DNA of 64,000 nt from Morchella semilibera (Eukaryota > Ascomycota > Pezizomycetes > Pezizales > Morchellaceae). The notes under the pieces are model-generated. The model was not told the origin of the DNA. It was given only the letters and a program-made list of their open reading frames with translations, and ran no database searches. This document shows, in pieces, positions 24,046-34,045 of the stretch. The stretch is from positions 248,001 to 312,000 of the forward strand of contig CM018608.1 of NCBI GenBank assembly GCA_009192285.1. The letters are read 5' to 3'. Made by a program: the position numbers and the translations under genes. Within the stretch, counting starts at the first letter, position 1, and every line of letters starts with the position of its first letter.

Positions 24046-24519
24046 CTACCAAACCGCCTTCTTCACCCCCGGAATATTCCCCGCGCGCGCATTAAGTCTA
24101 AACTGGAACTATCCGCACACACCCATTAGCCCCCACAACCCCAACACAAGCAGAGAGAGAGAGAGGGGAAACAAACCCTCGAGACCCTAAAATCCCTCAT
24201 GACGCCCCTGCCCTTCCCGCCCATGATGCACCGGTTCTTGATCTTCATGGGCCGCGTGTTGCTATCCATCTGCGCCAGCTCGATCATGGCCTTCGTGCGC
24301 TGGCGCACGGGGAGCAGCGTGTTCCGCGCGATAAACCTGTCCCGGCGCCCGTTAGCATCTCTCTCCCAGCAGGCAGGCAGGTAGGACGGACTTGAGGGCC
24401 TGCCGTGTCTGCTCGGCGGCGGCGAAGGCTTCGCGCTTGGCGTGGTCGCGCAGCGTGCGTACGTTGAAGTAGCAGCCGAGCTGGAGGCGGGTCTTGAGGA
24501 GGGCGGCGGTCGGGAACAT
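24046..24519 (-). CDS. MRP2: Mitochondrial 37S ribosomal protein uS14m (Mrp2)
   Basis: Exons complement(join(24046..24108,24177..24336,24392..24519)), 116 residues, the normal size for fungal uS14m. Recognised by LRDHAKREAFAAAEQTRQAL, RNTLLPVRQRTKAMIELAQM, NRCIMGGKGRGVMRDFRVSR and the C-terminal FQFRLNARAGNIPGVKKAVW, which line up with yeast Mrp2 (RQALRYIIRNTTLP, NRCIDGGKGRAVLSDFRICR, AGNIPGVKRASW). It is part of the head of the mitochondrial small subunit. Introns are 55 and 68 nt; intron 1 has a GTCCGT donor and a GCTAAC branch site. It is divergent from the Fsh1 gene with only 265 bp between start codons, so the two probably share a promoter region. Confidence 0.93.
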
Positions 24520-24784
24520 TGTTGTTGGTGGGCAATGGGTATGATGTCGATGTCGATGTCGGTGGTGGTGGGAGCGGGAGGGTTGGCTGTGGCGGGGTGG
24601 TGGTGGTGGAGGAAAAGTGGCGCATGCAGGCAGGGGCAGGGTTAATTAATGGCTTGATAAGCAAGTTGAAGGTAATCATAATAATGCCTGAAAGTAAACA
24701 TCTCCTCTACAGCTCCACCACCACCACCTCCGTCCACCTCCTCCCTCCCCCCCTCACTCACTCCTCCTCCACACCTCCCAAACG

Positions 24785-25580
24785 ATGCCCGCGCCGCTGA
24801 AGCTCCTCTTCCTGCACGGATACACCCAGTCCGGGCCCCTCCTACACGCAAAGACCCGCGCGCTCGAAAAGCTCCTCCTCAAGTCGCTCCCGCCCGGCAG
24901 CACACTCACCTTCCCGACAGCCCCGCACCGCCTGCAGCTCTGCGACCTCCCCGGGCAGCCACCTACCCCCTCAGAGACGGAAACAGAAACAGACAACTGG
25001 GGGTGGTGGCGCCGCAACGACGCAACAGGCGACTACACAGGCCTCGACGAGACCTGGCGCCTCCTCAGCCAGCTGCTCGACGACCAAGTCCCCCCCCCCT
25101 CCTACCACCCGCTGGTAAAAGCTAACAGTGTGTGCGCAACAGGGCCCTTTCGACGGCTGCCTCGGCTTCTCGCAAGGCGGCGCACTAACCACCCTTCTCG
25201 CCTCGCTCCTCGAGCGCCCCAGCGCCGCGCACCGGCCGCCAACATTCACGACGCGCCACCCGCCGCTGCGCCTCGCCGTGGTCTACAGCGGGTTCCGCGC
25301 GCCCTCGCCGGCCTACGACGCCTTCTACACGCCCAAGGTTGCGACGCCGACGCTGCACTTCCTCGGCTCGCTGGACACGGTCGTGGCCGAGGCGCGCAGC
25401 CTCGCGCTTGTTGCCGAGCATGAGAGCGAGAGGGTGGTGTATCACCCGGGCGGGCACTATGTCCCCGCTGGCAAGCAGTTTGTTGGTGTGCTTGTGGCGT
25501 TTGTGAGGGAGTTTGGGGTTGTGAAGGAGGGGGTGCAGGTGGAGGAGGTGGGGGTGGAGGATATGGATGTGCCCTTTTGA
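24785..25580 (+). CDS. FSH1: Fsh1-family serine hydrolase (OVCA2-like)
   Basis: Exons 24785..25087 and 25143..25580, 246 residues, normal for the family. The start LLFLHGYTQSG is the family's oxyanion-side motif. The nucleophile lies in GFSQG (Ser111), with Asp179 (LGSLDTV) and His206 (PGGHYVP) completing the catalytic triad. Intron 1 (55 nt, GTCCCC donor, GCTAAC branch, AACAG acceptor) was chosen because it joins LLDDQ directly to GPFDGCLGFSQGG, as in homologues; the donor is followed by an unusual C-run. The true substrates of Fsh1 proteins are not settled; human OVCA2 and yeast Fsh1 are esterases with preference for long-chain acyl esters. The gene is very GC-rich, like its three neighbours. 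Confidence 0.9.
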
Positions 25581-25942
25581 GGGGGTGGGGGGGGGTATAA
25601 TAGATAGAGTAGAATTAGAATATATATATAGATATAGAATTTGTATACTTGTGTTGTGACGAGACCGACGTGGTGCGCTGTCAATGATCGCGGAGCCAGA
25701 CGTGCATAACCCTAACCCAGGCTGCCCGCACACCCCCATTTCGACCTCACCTCAGCGGATTTCACCTGTCCATGGGCTTTCATATATCTACACTCATCTA
25801 GCTATTTGGTATGGGCATGAAGGTATGTATTGGACTGGACTGGACTGGACTGGGCTAGATAGGTCACTATAAATCCATTGCTACACGGCGGAACACAAGA
25901 TATCACTCGCCCCCATCTCATTACTATCCTACTCCCCCCTCT
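25581..25942. other. Convergent 3' intergenic spacer
   Basis: Lies between the Fsh1 and SDR stop codons. Holds a telomere-like AACCCTAACCC at 25708, a TGGAC short tandem repeat, and the motif TATCACTCG at 25901. Confidence 0.5.
25831..25852. repeat. TGGAC short tandem repeat
   Basis: Four TGGAC units in 22 bp. Confidence 0.9.
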
Positions 25943-27061
25943 CTACTTCCTAAACAGCCCAAGCACCGGGCCCACCACAAACAGCGCCCACAAGTCCCAA
26001 AACACATGCACCCACCTCCTGAGCGCCGCCTCCCTATTGAGCGCCCTCACAATCCTCCTCGAGAAGACCTCGACCTCCTGCATCTCACCGACTCCCATCT
26101 CCACCACGCCGCCGCTCCCCCTCGGCGCAACAGCCAAGCACCTCCCAAACACACCCACATCGCCCACAAACCTCTCCGCCGCGGCCACCACATCCTCGAC
26201 CAGCGCCCTCTCGAGCCCCGCAAGCATCACCCTCCCCCCCGCGGGCAGGATCGGCGTATCCACAAAGTACGGACACACGATGTTGAGGCGCACGCCGTCG
26301 CGCGCAGAGGGGTACAAGCGCAGGGACCTGAAGAAGCCGAGGACGGCGTGCTTGGACGCGGAGTAGACGGCCATTGCGGGGCCGGCGGCAAAGGACGCGA
26401 GGCTGCCGAGGAAGAGGATGTGGCGGTCGTGGCCGGCGGGGGTGCGCTGGAGGTGGTGTAGCGCTAGGCGCGTCGTGAAGATGACGCCCTTGATGTTGAC
26501 GTCGATTGTTGCGGTTGCGGGCTCTGGGGGGTCGGCGGTTGGCGGGCAGGGGGTCGTGGCGTTCTCGAAGTGGCCGATCTCGCCGACGCCGGCGTTGGCG
26601 ATCACGGTGTTGAGGTGGCCGGTGGGCGAGTGGGTGAGGGCGGCGCGGAAGAAGGCGCACTGGCTGGCGTAGGAGGTGACGTCGAGGGGGTGGAAGTGGA
26701 GGCTGGGGGGCTGTTAGTGTCAGGCGGTCGGCACGCGGGGCGGGGGGGGGGCGTACTGTGGGTTGCCGGTTGAGGCGCGTAGCTCCGCGATCAGGGCTTC
26801 GCCGCGGGTGGTGTTTAGGTCCCCGATTATCACCGCCGCGCTGGGTCGGTCTGTCAGTGGGTGGGGAGGTCAGAGAGAGGGGGACACATACCCGAGGGCT
26901 GCGAAGCGGCGGAGCATGCCTTCGCCGATGCCGCTGGCACCGCCGGTAATGACAATTGTGGTGCCCTTGACGGCGGCTGGGTCGAGGGGTGCGGTCAGGT
27001 CGATTGGGTCCTGCGAGTACATGACCTCGCTGGGGGAGAGGCCGAAGGGGTCGGTGGACAT
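25943..27061 (-). CDS. Short-chain dehydrogenase/reductase (SDR)
   Basis: Exons complement(join(25943..26702,26757..26840,26892..27061)), 337 residues. Classical SDR landmarks are present: nucleotide-binding TGGASGIG (residues 39-46), NAG (IANAGVGEIG), the catalytic Ser in LGSLASF and the YxxxK motif in AVYSASKHAV, then a C-terminal region PYFVDTP. The N-terminal 30 residues and the long C-terminal tail ending in a hydrophobic stretch (FWDLWALFVVGPVLGLF) go beyond the core fold and suggest membrane association. It most resembles fungal 15-hydroxyprostaglandin-dehydrogenase/retinol-dehydrogenase-like SDRs; cofactor and substrate cannot be told from sequence. Introns of 51 and 54 nt; both are C-rich with CTGACAG or CTAACAG near the acceptor. 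Confidence 0.88.
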
Positions 27062-27480
27062 TGTGGAGGGGGTATTATGTATTATATTGGGATTGTAGAT
27101 GCTGGGGAGGGTTAAAGGGGAGAGGAGGAGGAGTGAGTGAGGGATTTTATTTTAATCCTCATAGCTGGCAGGTTCATAGAAGATAGTGATAGAAAAAGAA
27201 AGCACGGACGGGTAGAAAGATAGGCTATTGATAGAATGTCGATATGCAGATAGACTTTTCTTCCCCTGAGAGCTGAACGAACGGCTGAAATCAATGATTT
27301 GTTTTTCCTTTTTCTATTCGGTTGTCACGATAAGATTAGATGGATGGATGGATGAGATTAGATACAGGAGATAAGATAAGAGATAAGATACGAGATATCA
27401 TTGACGTCTTCGAATATCAAAACTGCCCTTCAAATATCAAAATATCACAAAACACCAATTCCAATTCCAAAAATACAAAA
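27062..27480. other. Divergent intergenic spacer
   Basis: Between the SDR start and the TPR gene start. Contains an ATGG tandem run at 27340-27354 followed by AGATA-type repeats (about 27355-27400). Likely a shared promoter region. Confidence 0.5.
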
Positions 27481-28651
27481 ATGATAACCTCCCGAGTGAT
27501 CCCCCGGGCCCGTGTACCCCCCCTCCTTCTACACCCAAAGCCGCCAACCCCCCGCTGCCGCCCCCTCTCCCTCCTCCAGCACCCCCGCCGTCCCCGCCTA
27601 CACCCCCTCCTCCGCCACCACCCGCCACCACCCCTCTACCCCCGCCTAACAACCCCGCACCCGCGCCTCCTCTCCGCCCAAACCCGCGCCTACCTCCTCC
27701 GCGAATCGCTGCTCGCCGCGCGCCTCGTCGTCGGCGGCTACACCATCCTCTTCGCCCTCGCCCTCGCCGCCCTCCTCCTCGCCCTCGCACACACAGAATC
27801 CACGCACCCCACGCCGGCAACCCTCCCCCCACCGCCCGCCTCGCAATGACCCTCGCCCGCGTCCTCCACACCCTCCCACCCACGCCACAAACCCACCTCG
27901 CCGCCCAACTCCTCCGCGACACCCTCCTCCGCCTCCCAACCACAACCCCCGGCTACCCCGCCGCCGCCCACCTCCTCGCAACCCTCCTCGAGGACCTCTC
28001 CCGCTACGCCGAAGCCCGCGACTGGTACCTCCGCGCCCTCACCCCCCCGCCACCGACCCCGCCACCCAAGTCACGTCCGCGCTACGCGCCTCCCGCATCG
28101 CCGCCTTCCTCGGCGACCCCTCCGCCGCCGAACAAGCCCTCCTCCAGGGCGTCGCCGCAGCCCCCGAATCCTCCCCGCACGCCCTGCGCGCACTCACAGA
28201 GCTCGGCGTGTTCTACTCGCGTGCGGGGCGCTACGGCGAGGCGCTGTCGCTGTTCACGCGGGTGCTTTCGGCGCGCAGGGGCGCGGCGCGGCCCGACGAC
28301 CCCGGGCATCCCAGCGCCGCCGAGGAGGCCGGCGACCCGTGCGCGCTTGCGGCCGTCATGGCGTATGTTGGGGAGGTTGTGTTCTCGATGGGGGAGCGGG
28401 CGCAGGGGGTTGCGTGGACGAGGGAGGCGTTTGCGACTTGTGAGCCGTTGGCGGCCGCGCGTGGGAGGTGTAGGGAGTGTGCGGTTGTTGCGGCGGGGAA
28501 TTTGGTTGCTATGGCGAGGGTCGTGGAGGCGGAGGCGGGGAAGGGGGGGTGGAGGTGGGGGGTCAAGAGGGAGGGGGTGGTGGAGGGGGTCGAGGTGTGG
28601 GAGGAGAGGTTGAGGAGGGTGGAGGGCACAAGGACTTCCAGGGGGCCGTGA
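27481..28651 (+). CDS. TPR-like mitochondrial membrane protein, frame broken twice
   Basis: Coding signal runs through three frames. 27481-27849 gives an Arg-rich, probably mitochondrial presequence and a transmembrane helix (LVVGGYTILFALALAALLLAL). From about 27800 to about 28050 the next frame gives TARLAMTLARVLHTL, LAAQLLRDTLLRL and AAHLLATLLEDLSRYAEARDWYLRAL, a TPR-like unit. From about 28050 to 28651 a third frame gives SALRASRIAAFLGD, LRALTELGVFYSRAGRYGEAL (TPR-like) and GEVVFSMGERAQGVAWTREA. Both shifts go the same way and each fits loss of one base; both fall by C-runs, so sequence errors in homopolymers are a good explanation. No introns with plausible sites are seen. The layout fits a fungal family of mitochondrial TPR proteins; no function is assigned. 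Confidence 0.6.
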
Positions 28652-29102
28652 TGCCGGAGGGAAGTGTATATAGATTTATTATTATTATAATTAGCTCTTT
28701 TCTAGTGTTTTGGTGTTCTTCTTCTGCATTGATAGCTGTCGGCGGGTACTGCAGCAGAAACCAGTCCCAACGATCATTTCCAATCGAGCCGTTAGCAATG
28801 ATCATGAGCACACTTTCACAACTATGGTACAAGTAAGCGGTACATGTAGCCCAGCTGCCATATATAGTTACTACTACAGAGTATGTATGTATCCAAGGCT
28901 CTGGAAAGTAACGTAATAGGTGATATATATATATGCTTATATACACACAATACACACCTCGACAGTCGACCAGTACGTACATCTGCACTTGATAGGAAAA
29001 CAAAAACAAGAAAAAATGTGAGAGAGACTCCAGGGGACAGTCGATGAATGGCTTTGTCTAGGGGTCACTTATCTGATCTGAGACCCGACGTTGTTTACAA
29101 CC

Positions 29103-29192
29103 AGTGGTCGTTTATATAAGCAATATAATTTAATTATATAAGTAAAGTAAGTAATTATATAAGTAAATTAAATACTTACATAAACGACCACT
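29103..29192. repeat. MITE-like inverted repeat (90 bp)
   Basis: Arms AGTGGTCGTTTATATAAG (29103-29120) and CTTACATAAACGACCACT (29175-29192) match at 17 of 18 positions. The core is almost pure A/T with a repeated AATTATATAAGTAA. No TA or longer target-site duplication is visible, so its class is open. Confidence 0.8.
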
Positions 29193-30172
29193 CGACTCTT
29201 TCCTTGGCTTTGCGCTAGTGAAACCTTATTTGCGGTCCCCGCCCCACCTTCCATTCTATCCTACCGCACCATCACCACCATCATGCATACTATCCCCCCC
29301 CCCCCACTCCGTCTTCAACAGTCTTCACTCCCCCATCCAGAGTGCCTACTGGGACTTGTAAAAAAAACACTAGTAAGCTCCTGTCCAAGCCACCTTCCTC
29401 ACGTAGGTATACATGTACATGCAAAGTAGCCGGCCCAGGAAAGCACACCCATCACAGTGTGGAGTGTGGGGTGTGCATCACCCCCCAGACACCCCGGGGA
29501 ACATATATATACATGTATACAAGCTAGTAGTAGGTACGAACCCAACCCAGGCATTCGTGCTAAGAAAGGGGGGGGGGCCACACGGGTGTGGTGATATGTG
29601 GTTCTCCCCATCTAAAGGACAGCAGCTACCTTGACATTGACCAGCGCCCAGCTCTCGTTGTGGTGGTTCCCTTACTACATGTATATAAGGATGGCAGTAC
29701 TCGACATACTGATCCCAAAATCCTAGGCTAATAAGTGAAGATTTGTATGGGTTTGGGTACAGCGGATAACCCACGGGGGGGCTAGGTGGAGAAGAACTGG
29801 CTTGTAACATTCACATGTCTGTACTATCTAGGATCGAATAGCTGTGAATTTCAGCTCTCTCTCGGGCCTTGGTCTATAGTGACAAGGACGCCAACCCGCG
29901 GTCCGATCAGGACCCCATTGCATCACTATAACGAGAGGTGGCTGTAGTACCCTTGATTTTCTTCCTTAGCAAGAAGTCCTGCAGCCTCCGCAGCGAAGAA
30001 CACCCTCCCAACCCACAAGCAAATAAAAAAAGAAGAAGCCCCAAGTGAGTTGGTTCACCGAGACCAGGTTGCATGCATAGAAAATTCCAGTCATGACATG
30101 CAAAACCGCCCGGCCCTACCCCACAACCTCCAAGTTGCTGAGACGTTGAGAACACATACATGCACATGACAT

Positions 30173-30306
30173 GTACAGTATGGGGGAAAGAAAAAAAAAC
30201 GGAGTGAAATCACTACCATCGGGCTACCGGCATTCGTGGAAGAGTACTGTATTGCTAGCGTATCGAGTGATCCCACCCCCCCCCCCTTTTTAATTTTGGT
30301 ACTGTA
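30173..30306. repeat. Dispersed repeat, copy A
   Basis: Shares in the same order GTACAGTAT, an A-run, CACTACCAT, GGCATT, CTAGCGTATC, GTGATCC, ACCCC, CTTTTT and GGTACTGTA with 60152-60246. Longer than copy B through insertions. Confidence 0.7.
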
Positions 30307-30472
30307 GATATGATTTACAAACCAGCCCAAGGGCCGGTCCGCTTGGAAGAGCACACAGTCCAAAAACTGCGTTTAATTAGGCCTGTTTTCTGCGCATGAG
30401 TGCAAGCAGGAGAACCTTGAAACTGGGTCATCTATCTGCCAAACACGAATTCTGTTTAGTTGAGCGGTTCTA

Positions 30473-30666
30473 GGCCCGTTTGGCAAACGGGGTCGACCTT
30501 TTTTTGGTGAGAAGTCTCTTATCCGTAAAATATTGACCAATTAAAGCCAACAAATCGACTGGAAAATTTGTTCCTGCTACAATAAGTACCACTCCAACCT
30601 AGCCACTAACTCGTCCTCAACCCTTTGCATAAGCTCATTGCATCGCCTTAAATTTCCAAACGGGCC
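30473..30666. repeat. Inverted repeat GGCCCGTTTGG / CCAAACGGGCC
   Basis: Perfect 11-bp arms at about 30473-30483 and 30656-30666. Could be the ends of a short non-autonomous DNA transposon; no target-site duplication seen. Confidence 0.45.
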
Positions 30667-32027
30667 ATCGGTGAAGAAATAAGTCAGACCCGGTTTTTCA
30701 GAGTATCGAAAAAGTGGCACTCCAAACAGACACTCTCTAGACAACATGGTTTTAGTCTTAACCTCAGCTTAGGTATGTAGTTCAGGTCTTGGCATCACTG
30801 TACGCACGGGAACCCTTTGTAAATTAAGTTGACAAGCACAGATAACGCCTCCACAGCTTGCTATGAGACATACCTCGTATCGATCACGCAAAATCAGGTT
30901 GGTGTAGTAGAGTGTTGAGAGTGGTGTTTTGTGAGGCAACTAAGATTTCGATATTTCATGCGGCGTGAACAATGCAGTTTCACATAATATGTGTTTCTGC
31001 CCACACACACGCCACTCGACTCGTAAATATCGCTTACCTGGATACATGTAGTTACTGAGAAGCGCATGTACAGCAGCGAGAGCCTGCTCGATCAGCCATT
31101 CACTGCTCAGTACTCCTCGTACTCACAATTGAGAGTGGATTGGGGCCGACCTATTGGTATCCTCGATCCTAAACAAGTAAGTAGACAGGCGACCCCCCTG
31201 GCCCACTCCGAGTGAACACCCTGCCTGGAGTCGCTCGGACAGCTAAGATCAACATTCTAGCTGACTGCTGTACCTCTTCCCCACAGATCACCAAGCGATG
31301 GGGTCGTCCGACTGGCTGTTCAAGTCGTCCCTCTACCATAGAACCGATTCGTAGCAGTAGGGGTGGTGGTGGTGAGATTGATTGTACATGTACGGCTAGC
31401 CTGGAATGCTATATTTCCAATTAGTCCACTGTATATCGCTTGGGTGGCCCTAACCTGTTGTTGCCTTGCGCTCAATTGGTCGTGGGGAATCGGTCATGGA
31501 AAACGACGGCCATTGGTCTGGGGAGGCTTATCTGGGCCCCATCGAGGTCGTTCGATGATCTGGATACTGGTAGCCATGGATAAGACAGAATACGATAGCT
31601 TAATAAACTCGGTTGTTTGATTACGTGAGAAATAAGAAAAGTAGGTTGATATTGATAGAGAGGTGGTTGGCTACATGTACTGTGGTTTGGTCACATCCGG
31701 AGTACATACATACAAGATGTATGTATGTAAGATATTTGTACATGTGCTTAATCATGTTCTACCCCACGTATCCCCTATAGCGTAATAAAGGTGTCAAATT
31801 GCAATTGTACTCTGAAATGTGTTCATCAGCTTAAACCTTCTATATAGCAGGCAAATCAATCCAATAACCTCTCTTCCCCTAAACCAGTGAGTAAAGAAAT
31901 TTAAAGATGCGAATAAAAGGGGGAGAGAGGGGGGAAAAAAAGGTACATGTATTATTGTAAGTCTACACAACACACAACCGCCCAGTATCCCCGGTAGATA
32001 TGAAAATAAACCCTATATAGCTACTTT

Positions 32028-32627
32028 TTATCTGCATGCACACGCCTCCCTCACTCGCGCCCAGGTTTCAAACTCCACCTGCTCTTTCCCACCCGCCGCA
32101 TCCACTGTAACCACATCTATTTCGTCCTCCCCCGGCTCCTCCAAAGCCTCAAACTGGCTCCTTACCAGCCTTTCCCCAAAGAAATGGCCTTTCCTCTCCT
32201 TGATCCGCTGCATAACCGCCTCGCTCGTCAAGCTCAAATAAATAAACCTCACATGCGCACCATCACCTACATTCCTCATAACATCGCGATACCGCCTCTT
32301 GAGGCATGAGCACGAAACCACAGCTCCTCCCGTAGCAGAAACCGCTGCATCCCGGAGCGCTTTGAGCCAGCCCCATCGATCATCATCCGTGAGCGGTACG
32401 CCAGCACTCATCTTCTTGATATTCTCTGGAGGGTGAAACTAGCCTGTCAGCATTGCACAGTTCTATAGGGGGTGGAGGCGTTCGTTTTATACATTGTCGC
32501 CTTCGATGAACGAGAGGTTAAGCTTCTTGGAAAGAAAGTGGGCAACGGTAGATTTTCCGCAGCCGCCGGGACCGATGATATACCATATTGTACGAGTAAC
32601 CGCTGTATGAGGGGACGAAGATTCCAT
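32028..32627 (-). CDS. Gluconokinase (GntK family)
   Basis: Exons complement(join(32028..32438,32493..32627)), 181 residues, normal length for the family. The Walker A loop GPGGCGKST (residues 19-27) binds ATP. FIEGDNFHPPENIKKMSAGVPLTDDDRWGWL is the gluconate-kinase signature (EGD.LHPP.N..KM..G.PLTD.DR..WL), read across the intron, which supports the splice (54 nt, GTATAA donor, GCTGAC branch, GGCTAG acceptor). VVSCSCLKRRYRDVMR and HFFGERLVRSQFEALEEP are the other conserved blocks. It phosphorylates gluconate to 6-phosphogluconate for the pentose phosphate pathway. One oddity is Asn in EGDN, where Asp is usual. Confidence 0.93.
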
Positions 32628-33398
32628 ATCGCTATTACTATTACTATTGAGTAATGCCTATGGTGGTAAGGAGGTTGGGTTTGGCGAATAAATAGATACA
32701 TGTTGTGAGTGACATCGTGTGATTCTTGACAGAGCATGCCCTTAGGACAGATAATTATTTTTTCTATAAACCAAATAACAAAGCATCTACGTTCCTTTCT
32801 AGCTGATCATGGCAAAACAATTACCCCCACGGCGCCAGCGAGCCTGTAAATTAATCGACAATAGTAACCCATCAGCTGTGTCAGGGTACGGCGTTGCACA
32901 GTTTATGACCGAAAGTACATGATCCACCTCAAGCTGCAGCCCACAAGCTCTCCGGTCGCAGGAAGCCCCGAGTGGCCAGCAAGCGAAAAAAGACTAGGTT
33001 AGGACGTTTTGAATATAGGCCTCTTTGAGCTGACTATACGGGTATCTACATGTTATTTGCACAATGTAAAGTGACTGAGCGGTACGGGTACGGAGGCTTG
33101 ATGTAACACTTACCCCACCCTGTGTTATGGCCAGGCTATAGTTGTTTGTTTTTATCCAAAGTTCTCTCTGCTGAGAATGATCAGGATGAATCAACCAGCC
33201 AGCCAGCCGAGAAATTATCGATGGAAATCATAGCATATCACTCGCATGGTGAAGGCCCGCGCTAAGCCATATTCTCATCCCTGTCCACTCATATATAGCC
33301 TATGGATGTATATGGTTAGTAGCTTCAGACATCATATCTGCGCGTAGCACATAACTACGCCAAGAGTCTATAAAAATTTTCGAGAAACGAAACAATAA
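32628..33398. other. Intergenic region between gluconokinase and tRNA-Phe
   Basis: Upstream region of gluconokinase; also contains TATCACTCG at 33236. No supported gene. Confidence 0.5.
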
Positions 33399-33404
33399 GC
33401 GCTA

Positions 33405-33435
<31 letters not shown>

Positions 33436-33486
33436 TTGATCAGTCATAATATCTGAAGGTCACCCGTTCGATCCGGGTTTGGCGCA
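33399..33486 (+). tRNA. tRNA-Phe (GAA) with a 15-nt intron
   Basis: Acceptor stem GCGCTAA/TTGGCGC (one G-T pair), D arm GCTCAGTTGGGAGAGC, anticodon stem TCAGA/TCTGA, anticodon GAA at 33432-33434, intron 33436-33450 placed one base 3' of the anticodon as is canonical, T arm ACCCG/CGGGT with loop TTCGATC, discriminator A at 33486. A T-run follows directly (33491 on), a normal RNA polymerase III terminator. Confidence 0.97.
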
Positions 33487-34045
33487 TTACATTTTTTCCC
33501 CCTTCCCCAACCTCCCCCTTTCTCGAACCGTCAATATTATTATTATTATATCAACGTGCTCATATAGGCATAATATTGGCTGGGAAGTAATAAGTTGTTA
33601 GCCTTGTGTCTTCTACGCGCGCCCGCACGCTACTATTTTGTGCCCGTATCCAATTCCGTTCAAAACGTTGCTTTTTTTTTGCCACATAAGAACTTCATGT
33701 CCTAGAAATTCAATGCATCATATACCACATATCGATCCCTAGATAGCCATACAAGAAGAGGAAAAAATCAAACCTGCGCCCAAGTAATCATGATGGATCA
33801 AGGAAAAGGAAAAGAAAAAGCAATCAACGCCATAGATCACTTCCAAAACCCGGGTCCCGCCCTTACGAAGAAAGAAAAAAAGAAAAGACGAAACAGGCCT
33901 ACAAACGACGAAAAGCACCCGCCCGCCTTCCCGAGAATAGAGCCATAGAAACAAAACACCCGAAAATTACAAAAGCACTAAAAAATTACATGCATGCAAT
34001 AGATCAGGGGAGGGAAGGCGTGAGCAAATATTTTGGGTGCGACAG
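33487..34045. other. Intergenic region after tRNA-Phe
   Basis: Pol III terminator T-run directly after the tRNA, an ATT run near 33535 and a T-run near 33672. No supported gene. Confidence 0.5.

Larger units (their letters stand above)
28652..32027. other. Gene-poor region with small repeats
   Basis: No supported gene in 3.4 kb. Rich in the palindrome TACATGTA: copies at 28841, 29410, 29510, 29676, 31043, 31385, 31672 and 31944. Contains the MITE-like hairpin at 29103, a dispersed repeat copy at 30173 and an inverted repeat at 30473. Confidence 0.5.

Noticed and set aside
23784-24095. Plus-strand frame of 103 codons with Pro/Ser-rich sequence
   Set aside because: Low-complexity composition; overlaps the 3' end of the Mrp2 gene on the other strand.
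24785-28651. Biosynthetic gene cluster around the SDR and Fsh1 hydrolase
   Set aside because: Neighbours are a mitochondrial ribosomal protein and a TPR protein; no PKS, NRPS, P450, transporter or regulator is present.
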